Below, in pieces: positions 25,648 through 35,236 of a DNA stretch of 64,000 bases. Positions within the stretch are counted from its first letter, which is position 1, and every line of letters starts with the position of its first letter. This DNA is from CAVQGZ01 sp942491665 (GTDB lineage Bacteria > Actinomycetota > Actinomycetes > Jiangellales > Jiangellaceae): positions 124,001-188,000 of the forward strand of contig CALOBR010000007.1 of the NCBI GenBank assembly GCA_942491665.1, in the 5' to 3' direction. The position numbers and the translations under genes are program-made. Under the pieces are notes generated by a model. It saw only the letters and a list, made by a program, of their open reading frames with translations. It did no database searches and was not told the origin of the DNA.

Positions 25648-26316
25648 ATGGTGGCTCTCACCAGTCACGCCGGCGCCGCAGTCGTCGAGCGTCCACGCAT
25701 GCGTGGTGTGCTGCACGCCTACGCCGCGCCGATCGCTGCGGCAGTCGGCATCGGCGTGCTGGCCCTTGCCGACGACGCGCGCTCGCGAACCGGCGTTGGC
25801 GTGTGGGTGATGACGATGACGGCGTTGTTCGCTGTCAGTGCGACGTACCACCGGGGCCGGTGGCGTCCGGCCGTGCGGGCGTGGCTGCAGCGCGTCGACC
25901 ACTCCATGATCTTCGTGTTCATCGCCGGGTCGTACACACCCTTCTGCCTGCTGCTGCTGGAGGGATCGAAGTCGTGGCTCGTGCTGTCGATCACCTGGGG
26001 CGGGGCACTTGCCGGAGTTGCCACCAGGCTGATGTGGCACACCGCCCCCCGATGGCTCTTCGGCCCGATGTACATCGCCCTGGGCTGGGTCGCGGTGGTC
26101 GTTCTGCCCGACCTCGTGCGCTCGGCCCCGGTGTACACGAACGTCTTGCTGCTCGTCGGTGGCCTGCTGTACACGCTGGGAGCGGTGGTGTTCGCCACTC
26201 GCCGTCCTGACCCGGTGCCGCACGTGTTCGGCTACCACGAGGTGTTCCACGCCTTGACGGTGATCGCCGCGAGCTGCCATGCCGTCGCGGTCACCGGCGC
26301 CGTGCTGCACGCGTAG
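25648..26316 (+). CDS. Hemolysin III family (PAQR-type) membrane protein
   Basis: From ATG 25648 the product has 222 residues and seven predicted membrane segments. Conserved metal-site motifs of the family are present: SATYHRG (Ser and His), RVDHSMIF with Asp, and FGYHEVFHALTVIAASCH with two His. These proteins share the PAQR hydrolase-like fold; most bacterial members have no established function, and the name hemolysin is historical. It follows the antiporter by 37 bases and may share its transcript. Confidence 0.9.
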   Translation: MVALTSHAGAAVVERPRMRGVLHAYAAPIAAAVGIGVLALADDARSRTGVGVWVMTMTALFAVSATYHRGRWRPAVRAWLQRVDHSMIFVFIAGSYTPFCLLLLEGSKSWLVLSITWGGALAGVATRLMWHTAPRWLFGPMYIALGWVAVVVLPDLVRSAPVYTNVLLLVGGLLYTLGAVVFATRRPDPVPHVFGYHEVFHALTVIAASCHAVAVTGAVLHA

Positions 26317-26328
26317 CCGACTGACGGC

Positions 26329-27486
26329 TCAGCCGCCGGATGCCATCGTCACCGACGAGGCGGCCAGCCAGGTCGGTCCGCCGACCTCGCCTCGCCCGAC
26401 GGGAACCTGCTGAGTGATGCAGTGGACGTTGCCCCCACCCAGCACGATCTCGCGCCCGGGCACGGTGAGCACACGCCGTCCAGGGAACAAGGTCGCGTAC
26501 TGGGCCACGGCGGCGTCGTCATGCGGGTCGTCGAACACCGGCACGATGACGATGTCGTTGCCGATGTAGGAGTTGACGTACGAGCCGGCCAACCGCTCGC
26601 CCGGCAGGCGAGGCTGGGCGCCGGGCACATGGTCGATTCCAGCCGCCTCGTCTGCGGTGGTCGTCAAGGGTCCGGGCTGGTGGATCGGGACGACGTCCAG
26701 CGAGCGCCCCCGACTGTCGACGGCGGACTCCAGCACGCGCCGGGCCACCTGGGAGATCTCCCACTGGGGGTCGTCCTCGTCGTCGGTCCAGGTGAGCATC
26801 ACCTGCCCCGATGTGACGAACCGGGCGAGGTTGTCGATGTGGCCGTCTGTCTCGTCGAGGTACACGCCCTTGGGCAGCCAGATGATCGTGTCGACGGCCA
26901 GGTGATCGCGCAGCAGCGCGCTGATGTCGTCCTTGCGCAGGTGCGGGTTGCGGTTGGCGTTGAGCAGACACTCCTCGGTGGTGAGCGCGGTGCCCTCGCC
27001 GTCGACCTCGATCGAGCCGCCTTCGAGCACGAGACCGGGCTGGTAGAGCCGGCAGCGCTCGAGGTCGACGATCTTGGGCCCGACGACGTCGTCGTCGTCC
27101 CAGGGAAAGTACAGGCCGCCGTCGAGGCCACCCCAGGCGTTGAAGTCCCACGAGACGGCGCGCAGCGCGCCGGCGTCGTCGACGACGAAGCTCGGCCCGG
27201 TGTCGCGCACCCACGCGTCGTTCGTCGACATCTCGATCACTCGGACGTGCTGGGGCAGCCGCTCGCGAGCGTTCAGCCACTGCGACCGCGACACGAGCAC
27301 CGTGACCGGCTCGGTGGTGGCAATCGCCTCGGCCACCGCGGCGAAGGCAGCCTGGGCGGGCTTGGCGCCCAGGCGCCAGGTGTCGGTGCGCTCGGGCCAC
27401 ACCAGGTAGCAGCCCGCATGGGCCTCCCACTCCGCCGGCATGCGAAACCCGTCCGCCCGCGGTGTGCTCGTCAGTGCGTGTCGCAT
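26329..27486 (-). CDS. aguA: Agmatine deiminase
   Basis: From ATG 27486 the protein has 385 residues, the usual size. Family motifs are clear: FRMPAEWEAHAGCYLVWPER at the start, NDAWVRDTGPSFV with the active-site Asp, LEGGSIEVDGEG, ETDGHIDNLARF with the catalytic His, and GGGNVHCITQQ with the nucleophilic Cys. The enzyme hydrolyses agmatine to N-carbamoylputrescine and ammonia. No N-carbamoylputrescine amidohydrolase (aguB) is adjacent. Instead a urease-like operon starts 65 bases away on the opposite strand, suggesting shared control. Confidence 0.93.
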   Translation of the reverse strand: MRHALTSTPRADGFRMPAEWEAHAGCYLVWPERTDTWRLGAKPAQAAFAAVAEAIATTEPVTVLVSRSQWLNARERLPQHVRVIEMSTNDAWVRDTGPSFVVDDAGALRAVSWDFNAWGGLDGGLYFPWDDDDVVGPKIVDLERCRLYQPGLVLEGGSIEVDGEGTALTTEECLLNANRNPHLRKDDISALLRDHLAVDTIIWLPKGVYLDETDGHIDNLARFVTSGQVMLTWTDDEDDPQWEISQVARRVLESAVDSRGRSLDVVPIHQPGPLTTTADEAAGIDHVPGAQPRLPGERLAGSYVNSYIGNDIVIVPVFDDPHDDAAVAQYATLFPGRRVLTVPGREIVLGGGNVHCITQQVPVGRGEVGGPTWLAASSVTMASGG

Positions 27487-27551
27487 GTCGTCACTCTGCC
27501 GGATCGCACCGCGGCTGCGGTGCACGATGTCGCCCTACGCTCGGCGGCGTG

Positions 27552-28346
27552 ATGCTCACCCCCACCGAGGTCGACCGACTGCTGCTGCACGGCGCAGCCA
27601 CACTTGCGCGGGCACGCCGGGCTCGTGGCCTGGCACTCAACGTGCCGGAGGCGACCGCGATCGTGGCCGACACCGTCGCCGAGGCGGCCAGGGACGGCGC
27701 CGACCACGCCGCTGCGCTGGCCGCTGGTGCCGGGGCGCTCGGCCCGCCTGACGTGCTGCCGGGCGTCGCCGACGTGTTGAACGAGGTTCACGTCGAGGCG
27801 GTCTTCTCTGACGGCTCTCGGCTGGTGACCGTGCTCGACCCGATCGGTGGAGGACACCTCGGCGACGAGGCGCCAGGCGCCATCGTCGCGGGCTCCCACC
27901 GCGACGACGTGGTCGACGCCTCGGGAGTCGACGCGGTGTCGGTCAAGGTGATCAACGAAGCTCCGGTACCGATCTCGGTGTCGTCGCACTTCCACTTCTT
28001 CGAGGTCAACCCGCGGTTGCGCTTCGACCGGGCTGCTGGGTACGGCCGTCGGCTCGCGGTCGCCGCTGGGTCCACGGTCACGTTCGAGCCGGGTGTGCCC
28101 CAACAGGTCACGCTCGTGCCCATCGGCGGTGCGCGCGTGGTGGTCGGCTTCGCCGGGCTGGTCGACGGCCCGTTGGACGCGCCGGGGGCGGCCGAGGCAG
28201 CGCTGGTCAAGGTGCGTGCCTGCGGGTTCGCCGACAGCAAGCCAGACGCTGACGGCACGTCGGGCGCTGAGCGGCCACCGGCCACTGAGGCCGTCGCCCG
28301 GGTCGTCGCCGACCTGGCTGCGCGTCGCAACGAGGCGTCGGCATGA
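27552..28346 (+). CDS. Fused urease gamma/beta-like subunit
   Basis: The 264 residues combine two subunits. Residues 1-100 match urease gamma (LTPTEVDRLLLHGAATLARA, LNVPEATAIV, VEAVFSDGSRLVTVLDPI). From about 105 they match urease beta (GSHRDD, ISVSSHFHFFEVNP, FDRAAGYGRRL, ENHG replaced by INEA). Fusions of this type occur in actinobacteria. The gene overlaps the alpha-like gene by four bases. The C-terminus has a ~35-residue extension (from DSKPDADG) beyond the usual beta end. With no ureD, ureE, ureF or ureG in the window, ordinary nickel loading would have to come from elsewhere. Confidence 0.88.
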   Translation: MLTPTEVDRLLLHGAATLARARRARGLALNVPEATAIVADTVAEAARDGADHAAALAAGAGALGPPDVLPGVADVLNEVHVEAVFSDGSRLVTVLDPIGGGHLGDEAPGAIVAGSHRDDVVDASGVDAVSVKVINEAPVPISVSSHFHFFEVNPRLRFDRAAGYGRRLAVAAGSTVTFEPGVPQQVTLVPIGGARVVVGFAGLVDGPLDAPGAAEAALVKVRACGFADSKPDADGTSGAERPPATEAVARVVADLAARRNEASA

Positions 28347-30034
28347 GCTGCGGATCGGGGAGCGACGTCGCCGTCCACGGTCCGCGCCGTGGCGACCGGG
28401 TGCGCCTCGGTGACACCGGGCTCACGGTGCAGGTGCCGACCGACGACCGGCTGCCCGGCGACGAGCTGCTCATGGGGTTCGCCAAGACCGGGCGCGACGG
28501 CATCGGGCTGCGCGCGGTCCGGACGCGCGATTCATGCGACGTCGTCATCACCAACACGCTCGTGCTCGACCCGGTGCTAGGTGTGCGAGTGACGTCGATC
28601 GGCATGCGCGAGGGACGCATCGTCGCTCTGGGCCGCTCCGGCAACCCCGACACCACCGACGGTGTCGAGGTGGTCGTCGGCAGCGGGACCGTCGTGATCC
28701 CGGGGGAGGGGCTGATCGCCACCCCGGGGGCAGTCGACCCGCACGTGCACGGGCTCTCCCCGCGCGTGATGGAGGCGTCGCTGTCTGCCGGCGTGACGAG
28801 CCTGCTGGTGCAGGAGTTCGGCCCTTTCTGGGGCGTCGGCGTCGGCTCGGCATGGGCGCTGCGCCAGGCCTACGCGACCTTCGACGCCTGGCCGATCAAC
28901 ATCGGCGTGCTCGGCCGTGGGTCATCCGCCCGCGTCGACCCGCTGCTCGAGGCGCTGGAGGCCGGCGTCTGTGGCTTCAAGGTGCACGAGGACACCGGCG
29001 CCCACCTGCGCACCCTCGACACCGCTCTGGCGGTTGCCGAGAGCCACGACGTCGCCGTCTGCCTGCACACCGATGGCCTCAACGAGGGTTTGAGCGTCGC
29101 CGACACGCTCGCCGTTCTCGACGGCCGGGCTGTGCACGCGTTTCACGTCGAGGGCTGCGGCGGCGGGCACACGCCGGACGTGCTGGCGCTGGCCGGGGTC
29201 GACAACGTGCTGGCGTCATCCACCAACCCGACGCTGCCCTTCGGGGTGAATGCGCTGGCCGAGCACGTCTCGATGATCATGGTGTCGCATGGCCTGCACG
29301 CTGACCTGCCCGGCGACGTGGAGCTGGCCCGCCGACGGGTGCGCGCCGAGACGATGGGCGCGGAGAACCTGCTGCACGACCACGGGGTCATCCCGATGAC
29401 GAGCTCGGACGCCCTGGGCATGGGACGGGCGGGGGAGACGTGGCGGCGCACGTTCGCCCTGGCCGCGGTGACGAAGGGCGCCGAGGGAGCGCAGGTGGAC
29501 GAGACCGACGCCGCAGCTGGTCACGACAACGAACGGGTGCTGCGCTACCTGGCGAAGCTGACGGTCAACCCGGCGCTCGTCCACGGGATCGCCCACGAGG
29601 TCGGCTCGCTGCAGCCCGGACGCCTCGCCGACGTCGTGCTGTGGCGCCCGGCGTACTTCGGGGCCAAGCCGTCGCTCGTCATCAAGGGCGGGCTGCCGGC
29701 GTGGGGACCGCTGGGTGACCCCAACGCCTCGATCGACACTGTGGAGCCTCTCCGCATGGGCCCGCAGTTCGGCGGGCACGGCGCCGCACCGGCGCAGCTG
29801 TCGGTGCTGTTCACGAACGAAGCCGCGGACGAGTCGTCGGCGCCGTTCCCGACGGCGCGTCGACGCGTCCCCGTGCGCAACACGCGAACGGTGGGGCTGT
29901 CGCAGATGGTGCGCAACGCACGGCTCGCCGACGTGCGGGTCGACCCGGCGTCGTCGCAGGTGAGCATGGACGGCACGCGGCTGCGGTTCGGGCCTGTCGA
30001 CCGGGTGCCGCTTCAGCGGCTCTACTTCTTGTAG
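28343..30034 (+). CDS. Urease alpha-subunit-like metallohydrolase, divergent
   Basis: The length of 563 residues is that of UreC. All metal ligands are conserved: DPHVH (His134, His136), FKVHED (Lys213, to be carbamylated, and His215), LHTDGLNE (His242), FHVEG (His268) and SSDALGMGR (Asp356). The active-site flap differs from true ureases: V-C-H-H-L is replaced by V-S-H-G-L, so the flap Cys is Ser315. HEDWG is also changed to HEDTG, which is expected near the substrate pocket. A hydrolase of the urease fold is certain; urea as substrate is doubtful. The divergent agmatine deiminase suggests a ureido compound instead, but this is inference. Confidence 0.87.
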   Translation: MSCGSGSDVAVHGPRRGDRVRLGDTGLTVQVPTDDRLPGDELLMGFAKTGRDGIGLRAVRTRDSCDVVITNTLVLDPVLGVRVTSIGMREGRIVALGRSGNPDTTDGVEVVVGSGTVVIPGEGLIATPGAVDPHVHGLSPRVMEASLSAGVTSLLVQEFGPFWGVGVGSAWALRQAYATFDAWPINIGVLGRGSSARVDPLLEALEAGVCGFKVHEDTGAHLRTLDTALAVAESHDVAVCLHTDGLNEGLSVADTLAVLDGRAVHAFHVEGCGGGHTPDVLALAGVDNVLASSTNPTLPFGVNALAEHVSMIMVSHGLHADLPGDVELARRRVRAETMGAENLLHDHGVIPMTSSDALGMGRAGETWRRTFALAAVTKGAEGAQVDETDAAAGHDNERVLRYLAKLTVNPALVHGIAHEVGSLQPGRLADVVLWRPAYFGAKPSLVIKGGLPAWGPLGDPNASIDTVEPLRMGPQFGGHGAAPAQLSVLFTNEAADESSAPFPTARRRVPVRNTRTVGLSQMVRNARLADVRVDPASSQVSMDGTRLRFGPVDRVPLQRLYFL

Positions 30035-30074
30035 GGGCGGTCGGTCTGGTGTCGGCTGGAGCACGGGCAGCGGC

Positions 30075-33000
30075 TCAGGGGCACGTCTGGGTCTGCAGGT
30101 ACTCCTGGCACTCGGCCGGCGTGAGGTCGCGCGTGACCTTCTCGGCGGCGATCGACACCAGCTCGTCCGGGTCGCGCGTCCAGACACGCACCAGCCCTTC
30201 GGCAAGGGAGTGCGTGGCGAGGTGTCGGCCATCTGGGCTGAAGTCGACGCTGCTGACCTCGCCGGCAAGCTGCGGCAGCCGCAGGACGGCGTCGCCAGTC
30301 GTGGCGTCCCACAGCCGGGCGGTGCCGTCGAAGCTGGCGGTGGCGATCAGTCGTCCGTCGGGGCTGTACGTGACATCCTCGACCCCCGCGGTGTGTCCCT
30401 CGAGGGTGAAGAGGCGTTCACCGGACTCGACGCCCCAGACCTCGGCCGGTCCCCCGCCGTTGCGGAAGGCGAGCCGCGTCCCGTCCGGAGAGTAGACGGG
30501 ACCGCTGCCGGTTCCGACCTGCCACGACTGTGTGGTGCCGGCGCGCCAGTCCCACAGCAGCAGGCGGAAGTCGGGGACCTGTCGATTGTTGGAAAGCTCA
30601 ACGACGGCGACGGTCGTGCCATCGGGACTGAAGGCTGGGTCCTGCAGCCCGTTCCCCTCGTCGGCGAGAAGCTGGGCGGCCAGGCTGCCGTCGCGTTCGT
30701 GGAGGTTGAGCGTGCCGGTGTCGTCAGCGAGTGCCAGCAGCGTGCCATCGGGGCTGAATGCCGGGGCCGCGACGCCCACGCCGTCTGGTGTCTTGGAGAA
30801 GACCTCGCTGCCGTCCGCCAGGTTCCAGACCGGTGCGCTTTCCAAGGTCTCGCCGGCAGCGAGCAGGGCTCCGCCGGGGCTGACGGCGATGGCGCGAACG
30901 TCATCTGCCGCCGTGTCCGCCGACCCCAGGCGCATGAGCTCGGCGCCGTCGGAGGTGTCCCAGACCGTGACGTGTCCGTCGTCGGTCGTGGTCGCGAGGG
31001 TGCCCTCGGGCAGGTAGGCGGCGTCACCCCAGGTGGTGGTGTTGCTGGGCAGGTTCGCCACCTCGGCGTCGCCGTCGATCCCGACATCCCACACGGTGGC
31101 TGCGGTGATGAGATTGTCCCCCGACAGCAGCTGCGTCCCGTCTGGTGAGAAGGCGAGTCCGACGACGCCTCTCGCGATGGAGGTGCCGGCGAGCACGAAG
31201 GCCGTGCTGGCTTCGGACTCGGTCACGTCGACGACGCGGATCTCGCCCTCCAACCCGCCGGCGGCGACCCGACGTGAGTCAGGCGTCCACGACAGCGCGT
31301 TCACCTGGCTGCCGAAGTCGGCCAACGTGATGGTTGTCTCGCCGGTCGTCGCATCTCGGATGTGAACGGTGTTGTCCGCGCTGGCGGTTGCCACCGACGC
31401 CCCGTCGGGGCTGTACCGGACGGCGGTCACGGCCCAGTCGTGTCCGGGGAGGGGATGGACGAGGGCTCCGGTGGCCGTGTCCACAACGCGGGCCTTCGAA
31501 GGGTCGGATGTCGCGACGGCCACCTGACTCCCGTCGGGGCTGAGGGACGTGGCGTTTGGCCAGCCAGGCACCTCGACCTCGACCGTCACGTCCCCTCGTG
31601 AGACATCGACGACGCGCACGACCCCTTCATCCAGCCAGGTGGCCGAGAGCCGAGCGGAGTCGGCGCTGAACGAGGGGCCCCAGACCTGGCCTTCGCCAAT
31701 GACCTCGAAGACCAGCCGCCCGTCATCGGGGGCCCACACGCGTAGCGCCCCGTCGTCTCCGGTGGTGGCGAGCAGGCCGTTGGGGCTGAACGCGACGTCG
31801 TTGATGTCGATGTCGTGGCCGACAAACGAGCGCACCGACTTGCCGGTCTCGACATCTCGCAGGTCGACGAGGCCGGACTCTTCCGGCCCTTCGGTGACGA
31901 ATACGTCGCCGCTCGGACTCCACGCCACGCTTCCCCCCAGGTTCGGCACAACCTGGTCGATCCGGGAAGCGATGACGGCCCCGTGCAGCGCCTCGAGCGC
32001 TCCCCGGGTCGGCTCGCCCGACGCTGCCTGCGAGGTCTCGGTGGCTTGCAGTGCGAGCAGCACCGCCAGCTCGGGGTCGGTGTCAGTCGCGGCGTGTGAG
32101 GCTGCAGCGAGCTCGCGAACCCGCGCCGCGACGGCCGCGGCGTCGGCGAGGTCGCGTGCGGAGTTCAGGAACGCCTGCTCGGTGGGGGTCAGCTCGGCCG
32201 TGGTGTGAGCGCGCCAGTCCAGCGCCCGCGCCAGCCTCGTGCCGCGGTACAAGCTCGCTCTCCGGTCGGCCCATGGCCCCCCAGGAGTCGGCAGAAACCG
32301 TCAGGTGGCGCAGGATGCGGTGACCGTCGACATCCTCGTCGAGCCAGCTGCGCAAGCGTGGCCACGCCGCGATCAGCGACTCGTGGGCAAGCTCGACGAC
32401 CTCGCCATCGCTGGTGACCAAGCGCGCCGCGACGAGCACCTCGACCAGCGACTCCCGTGCGCTGTTGCCGGCGACCGCCCGGTGGGTGAGCGGGTTGCGC
32501 ACCGCCTGGCCGTCGGGACTGGCGGTGACCATGCGCAGCATCAGGTCGCGCAGCGCCTGCTGCTGGCCGGCGGGCAGATGCTGGAACAGCTCCTCGGCGC
32601 TCTGGGTGACCGCCCCGCGGATGCCACCCGCGGCCCGGTAGCCGTCCACGGTCAACGTGCGCCCTTCCCTGTTCTCCCAGGTCTGCGCCAGGGCGTGGGA
32701 GAGCAGTGGCAGGGCCCCAGGCTCTCCGGACACCTCCTGCACCAGCAGGTCGACCAGACCCGGCTCGAGCAGCAGACCCGCGCGGTGGGCAGGGCCCTCG
32801 ACGGCCGCGCGCAAGTCGTCCTCGTTCATCGTCCCCAGCAGGTGCAGGCCGCGCTCGAGCAGCCGGGCGAAGCCCCGATGCCCACTGAGAAGACCGAGCC
32901 GGTCGGCGCGAAGCGCCACCACCACGCTTGCTCCGGCGTCGGCATGCCCGACCAGGGCATCCAGGAACGCCTCCCGCTCGATGGGGTCCAGGCAGACCGT

Positions 33001-34062
33001 GACGACCTCTTCGAGCTGGTCCACCACCAGAACGGTCGAGGTCCGCAGCACGCCGGCCTCGGCCAGACCGGCCATCGGGTGCGTGCCCGGCGTCATCACC
33101 ACGACCCGACGGCCGTCCCGGCCCAGGCCAGCCGCGACCCCGGCGCGCACCAGCGACGACTTGCCCGACCCCGACGGGCCGACGACGGCGAGGACGCCGT
33201 GCCGGTTCAGGAGGTCGCGGCACGCGGCCACGTCGGCGTCGCGGCCGAAGTAGTCCTCGGTGTTGTTCACGTCGTAGGCCAGCAGTCCGCGGTACGGACA
33301 CTTCGACGACGCAGCCGCGCCATCGGCGTGGGCCAGCAAGGACGGGTGCTGCTCGAGGATCGCCTGCTCCACAGCCACCAGCTCAGGGCCCGGGTCCAGC
33401 CCCAGCTCCGCGACCAGCACCGCTCGAGCCCGCTGTATCGTCGCCAGCGCCTCAGCCTGGCGTCCGGCCTGGTACTGCGCCCGCGCCAGCAGCCCCCATC
33501 GTTGCTCCCGGAGCGGCTGCTCGGTCACCAGCGCCGCTGCCTCGGGCAGCATGTCCCGCCAGCTCCCGGCCTGCAGCGACGCCTCTACCCGCAGTTCGTC
33601 GGCGTCGCGGCGAAGGTCCTCGAGCCGCTGCGCGGCGGCTTCCCCTGGTTCCCACCCGTCCAGCTCGGCGAGGGCGGCGCCGTGCCAGAGCCCCAGGGCT
33701 TCGGTCAGCGTGAACTGGGTGCGCTCCGGCTCGCCCAGGGCCAGCAGCTCACGTGAGCGTCGAACCCCCCGCTCGAAGCGCACCGCGTCGATGTCGTCCG
33801 CCGCCAGCATCAGTACGTACCCGTGCCCGGTCGTGCGTACCGCGTCCGGTCCCAGCACCTTGCGGATGCGGACGATGCAGCTCTGCACGACCTTCGGCCA
33901 CGTCGCCGGCGGTGACTCCCCCCACAGCGCATCGGCCAGCTGGTCAGCGCTCACCGGCTCACCCGGCCGCGTCACCAGGGCCGCGAGCACCACGCGGTCC
34001 CGCGGGGCAAGCAGCTCGGCGCCGCCCTCCACGGACAGCGGACCCAGCACGTTGACGCGCAC
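30075..34062 (-). pseudogene. BTAD/STAND ATPase/WD40 regulator, split by a one-base frameshift
   Basis: Two abutting frames together make one ~1328-residue protein. The first (ATG 34062) has an OmpR-type winged helix (about 15-90), a BTAD helical domain (about 95-235), and a STAND ATPase with Walker A GPSGSGKSS at 295-303 and the acidic LVVDQLEE strand. The second carries a short helical linker and about a dozen WD40 blades (FSPDG...LW pattern), ending at 30075. The change of frame lies at about 32250, where one extra base in GAGCTTGTACC separates ESEL from YRGTRLARAL, a junction that is continuous in such proteins. It is either truncated in vivo or a sequence error. It is a predicted signal-responsive transcription regulator. 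Confidence 0.85.
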
Positions 34063-34190
34063 GCACCCGCAGTCACGGACCCGTCCCTGCTCGTCAACAC
34101 CATGTTTACCGCAGCAATACCGCTCGGTGCCGGGTCGACACCGCCATGCGGGACAACAGCCATGACCGATTCCTGAGAAGGAGGATCACC

Positions 34191-34439
34191 ATGGCTACCA
34201 ACGCCATCACCCGCCGGACCCTCGCCACCGCCGTGGCAGCCGCACTCGCCGTCGGCGCCCTGCCGTTCGCATCCAGCGCCGCCGTCGCCGACGACGGCTC
34301 CGGCCACGTCAGCCCCCGCGCAGCCGAGCGGGCGTACCTCGCCTGCATCGACGGCGCCCCCACCACGCCCGACTCCCACGAGCGCTGGGTCGACACCTGC
34401 CGAGAGCGCGCCACAGCCGGGCTCACCCGGTTGAGCTGA
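34191..34439 (+). CDS. Small secreted protein, unknown function
   Basis: ATG 34191 follows a strong GAAGGAGGA ribosome site. The 82 residues start with a Sec signal peptide (MATNAITRRTLATAVAAALA then LPFASSAAVADD), cleaved probably after AVA. The mature part is about 50 residues, with two Cys (YLACIDG and VDTCRER) that could form one disulfide. It is divergent from the STAND regulator with 128 bases between the starts, and it ends at a strong terminator, so it is a plausible regulatory target. I do not recognise the family. Confidence 0.75.
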   Translation: MATNAITRRTLATAVAAALAVGALPFASSAAVADDGSGHVSPRAAERAYLACIDGAPTTPDSHERWVDTCRERATAGLTRLS

Positions 34440-34467
34440 CCGGACCCCTCAGCGACAGGCGTGAACG

Positions 34468-34506
34468 ACCGGTCGGTCGAGCCATCGGGGGGCTCGGCCG
34501 ACCGGT
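34468..34506. terminator. Strong bidirectional hairpin between convergent genes
   Basis: ACCGGTCGGTCGAGCC pairs with GGCTCGGCCGACCGGT over 16 positions (one G-U) around a seven-base loop. It lies 29 bases after the secreted-protein stop and 4 bases from the convergent NTF2-like stop, so it should terminate both. Confidence 0.75.
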
Positions 34507-34509
34507 GGA

Positions 34510-34974
34510 TCAACTCCGTCGGGCCTGGAACGACGTGAGGCTCGCAGTCGAGGTCGCGCGAACCCGGGTCGTGATGACCGGCGTCCAGCCAAGAAGCCGT
34601 CCGAGCGGGCCGAGCGCCTGTGCGGACCAGCCCCAGAGGCTGAACGAGTCCCGGTGATCGACGATCCTGTCGTCGGCGATGCTCATCTGTGCGGTGACGT
34701 CGTTCCTGACGTGTCGACCGGTTCTGGGGAACGTGTAGTCGGCGACCCAGGCCGTGGTGGCGGTCGTTGGCGTTGACTCGAGCACCCGGTGAGTGACGGT
34801 GAGGTCGGTGCCGCCCGAGCACAGCATGCGCCACATGTCGCGGGCGTCCCCGCCGCGGAGAACTCCGAAGACAGGGTCTTCGAACACGACGTCATCGTGG
34901 TAGCACGATGCCATCGCCTCACCGTCACGCCTGGCCAGAGCGCGGTAGAACTCATCGACGACGTGTGGGGTCAT
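34510..34974 (-). CDS. NTF2-like/SnoaL-type small protein
   Basis: From ATG 34974 the product has 154 residues. The first ~115 have the cone-shaped NTF2-like pattern: VVDEFYRALARRDGEAMASC, then YHDDVVFEDPVFG, strands ending TAWVADYTFPRTGR, and the final ADDRIVDHRDSFSLWGW. Such proteins can be isomerases, cyclases or ligand-binding factors. The extra C-terminal ~35 residues (LGRLLGWTPVITTRV) are typical of members acting on lipophilic ligands. Nothing in the neighbourhood identifies a substrate. An ATG nine codons earlier is less likely. Confidence 0.8.
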   Translation of the reverse strand: MTPHVVDEFYRALARRDGEAMASCYHDDVVFEDPVFGVLRGGDARDMWRMLCSGGTDLTVTHRVLESTPTTATTAWVADYTFPRTGRHVRNDVTAQMSIADDRIVDHRDSFSLWGWSAQALGPLGRLLGWTPVITTRVRATSTASLTSFQARRS

Positions 34975-35236
34975 GTCGCACCTCTCCGCGCGGCCGGTCA
35001 CACCATGCCGGCACGACGAGACTACCGGCGGACAGCGCCCCGCCGCTGACGACGAGCAGGGCGCAGGTCGGCCAGATCAGCGCGACCTATCGCCGGTGCC
35101 ACCCCCGTGCCAGGCGACCTCCTTGTGAACTGGAACATCCCGTTCTTGTCCAACGGTGCGGGCACCGGTGCACGGGTCGACTTGGACGATCTGGCCTTCA
35201 CCTAGGTCGCGACATGCATCTCGCCTCGGGAAACCG

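Noticed and set aside
27552..30034. Ordinary urease operon
   Set aside because: There are no accessory genes nearby and flap residues are changed, so standard ureABC naming would overstate the function.
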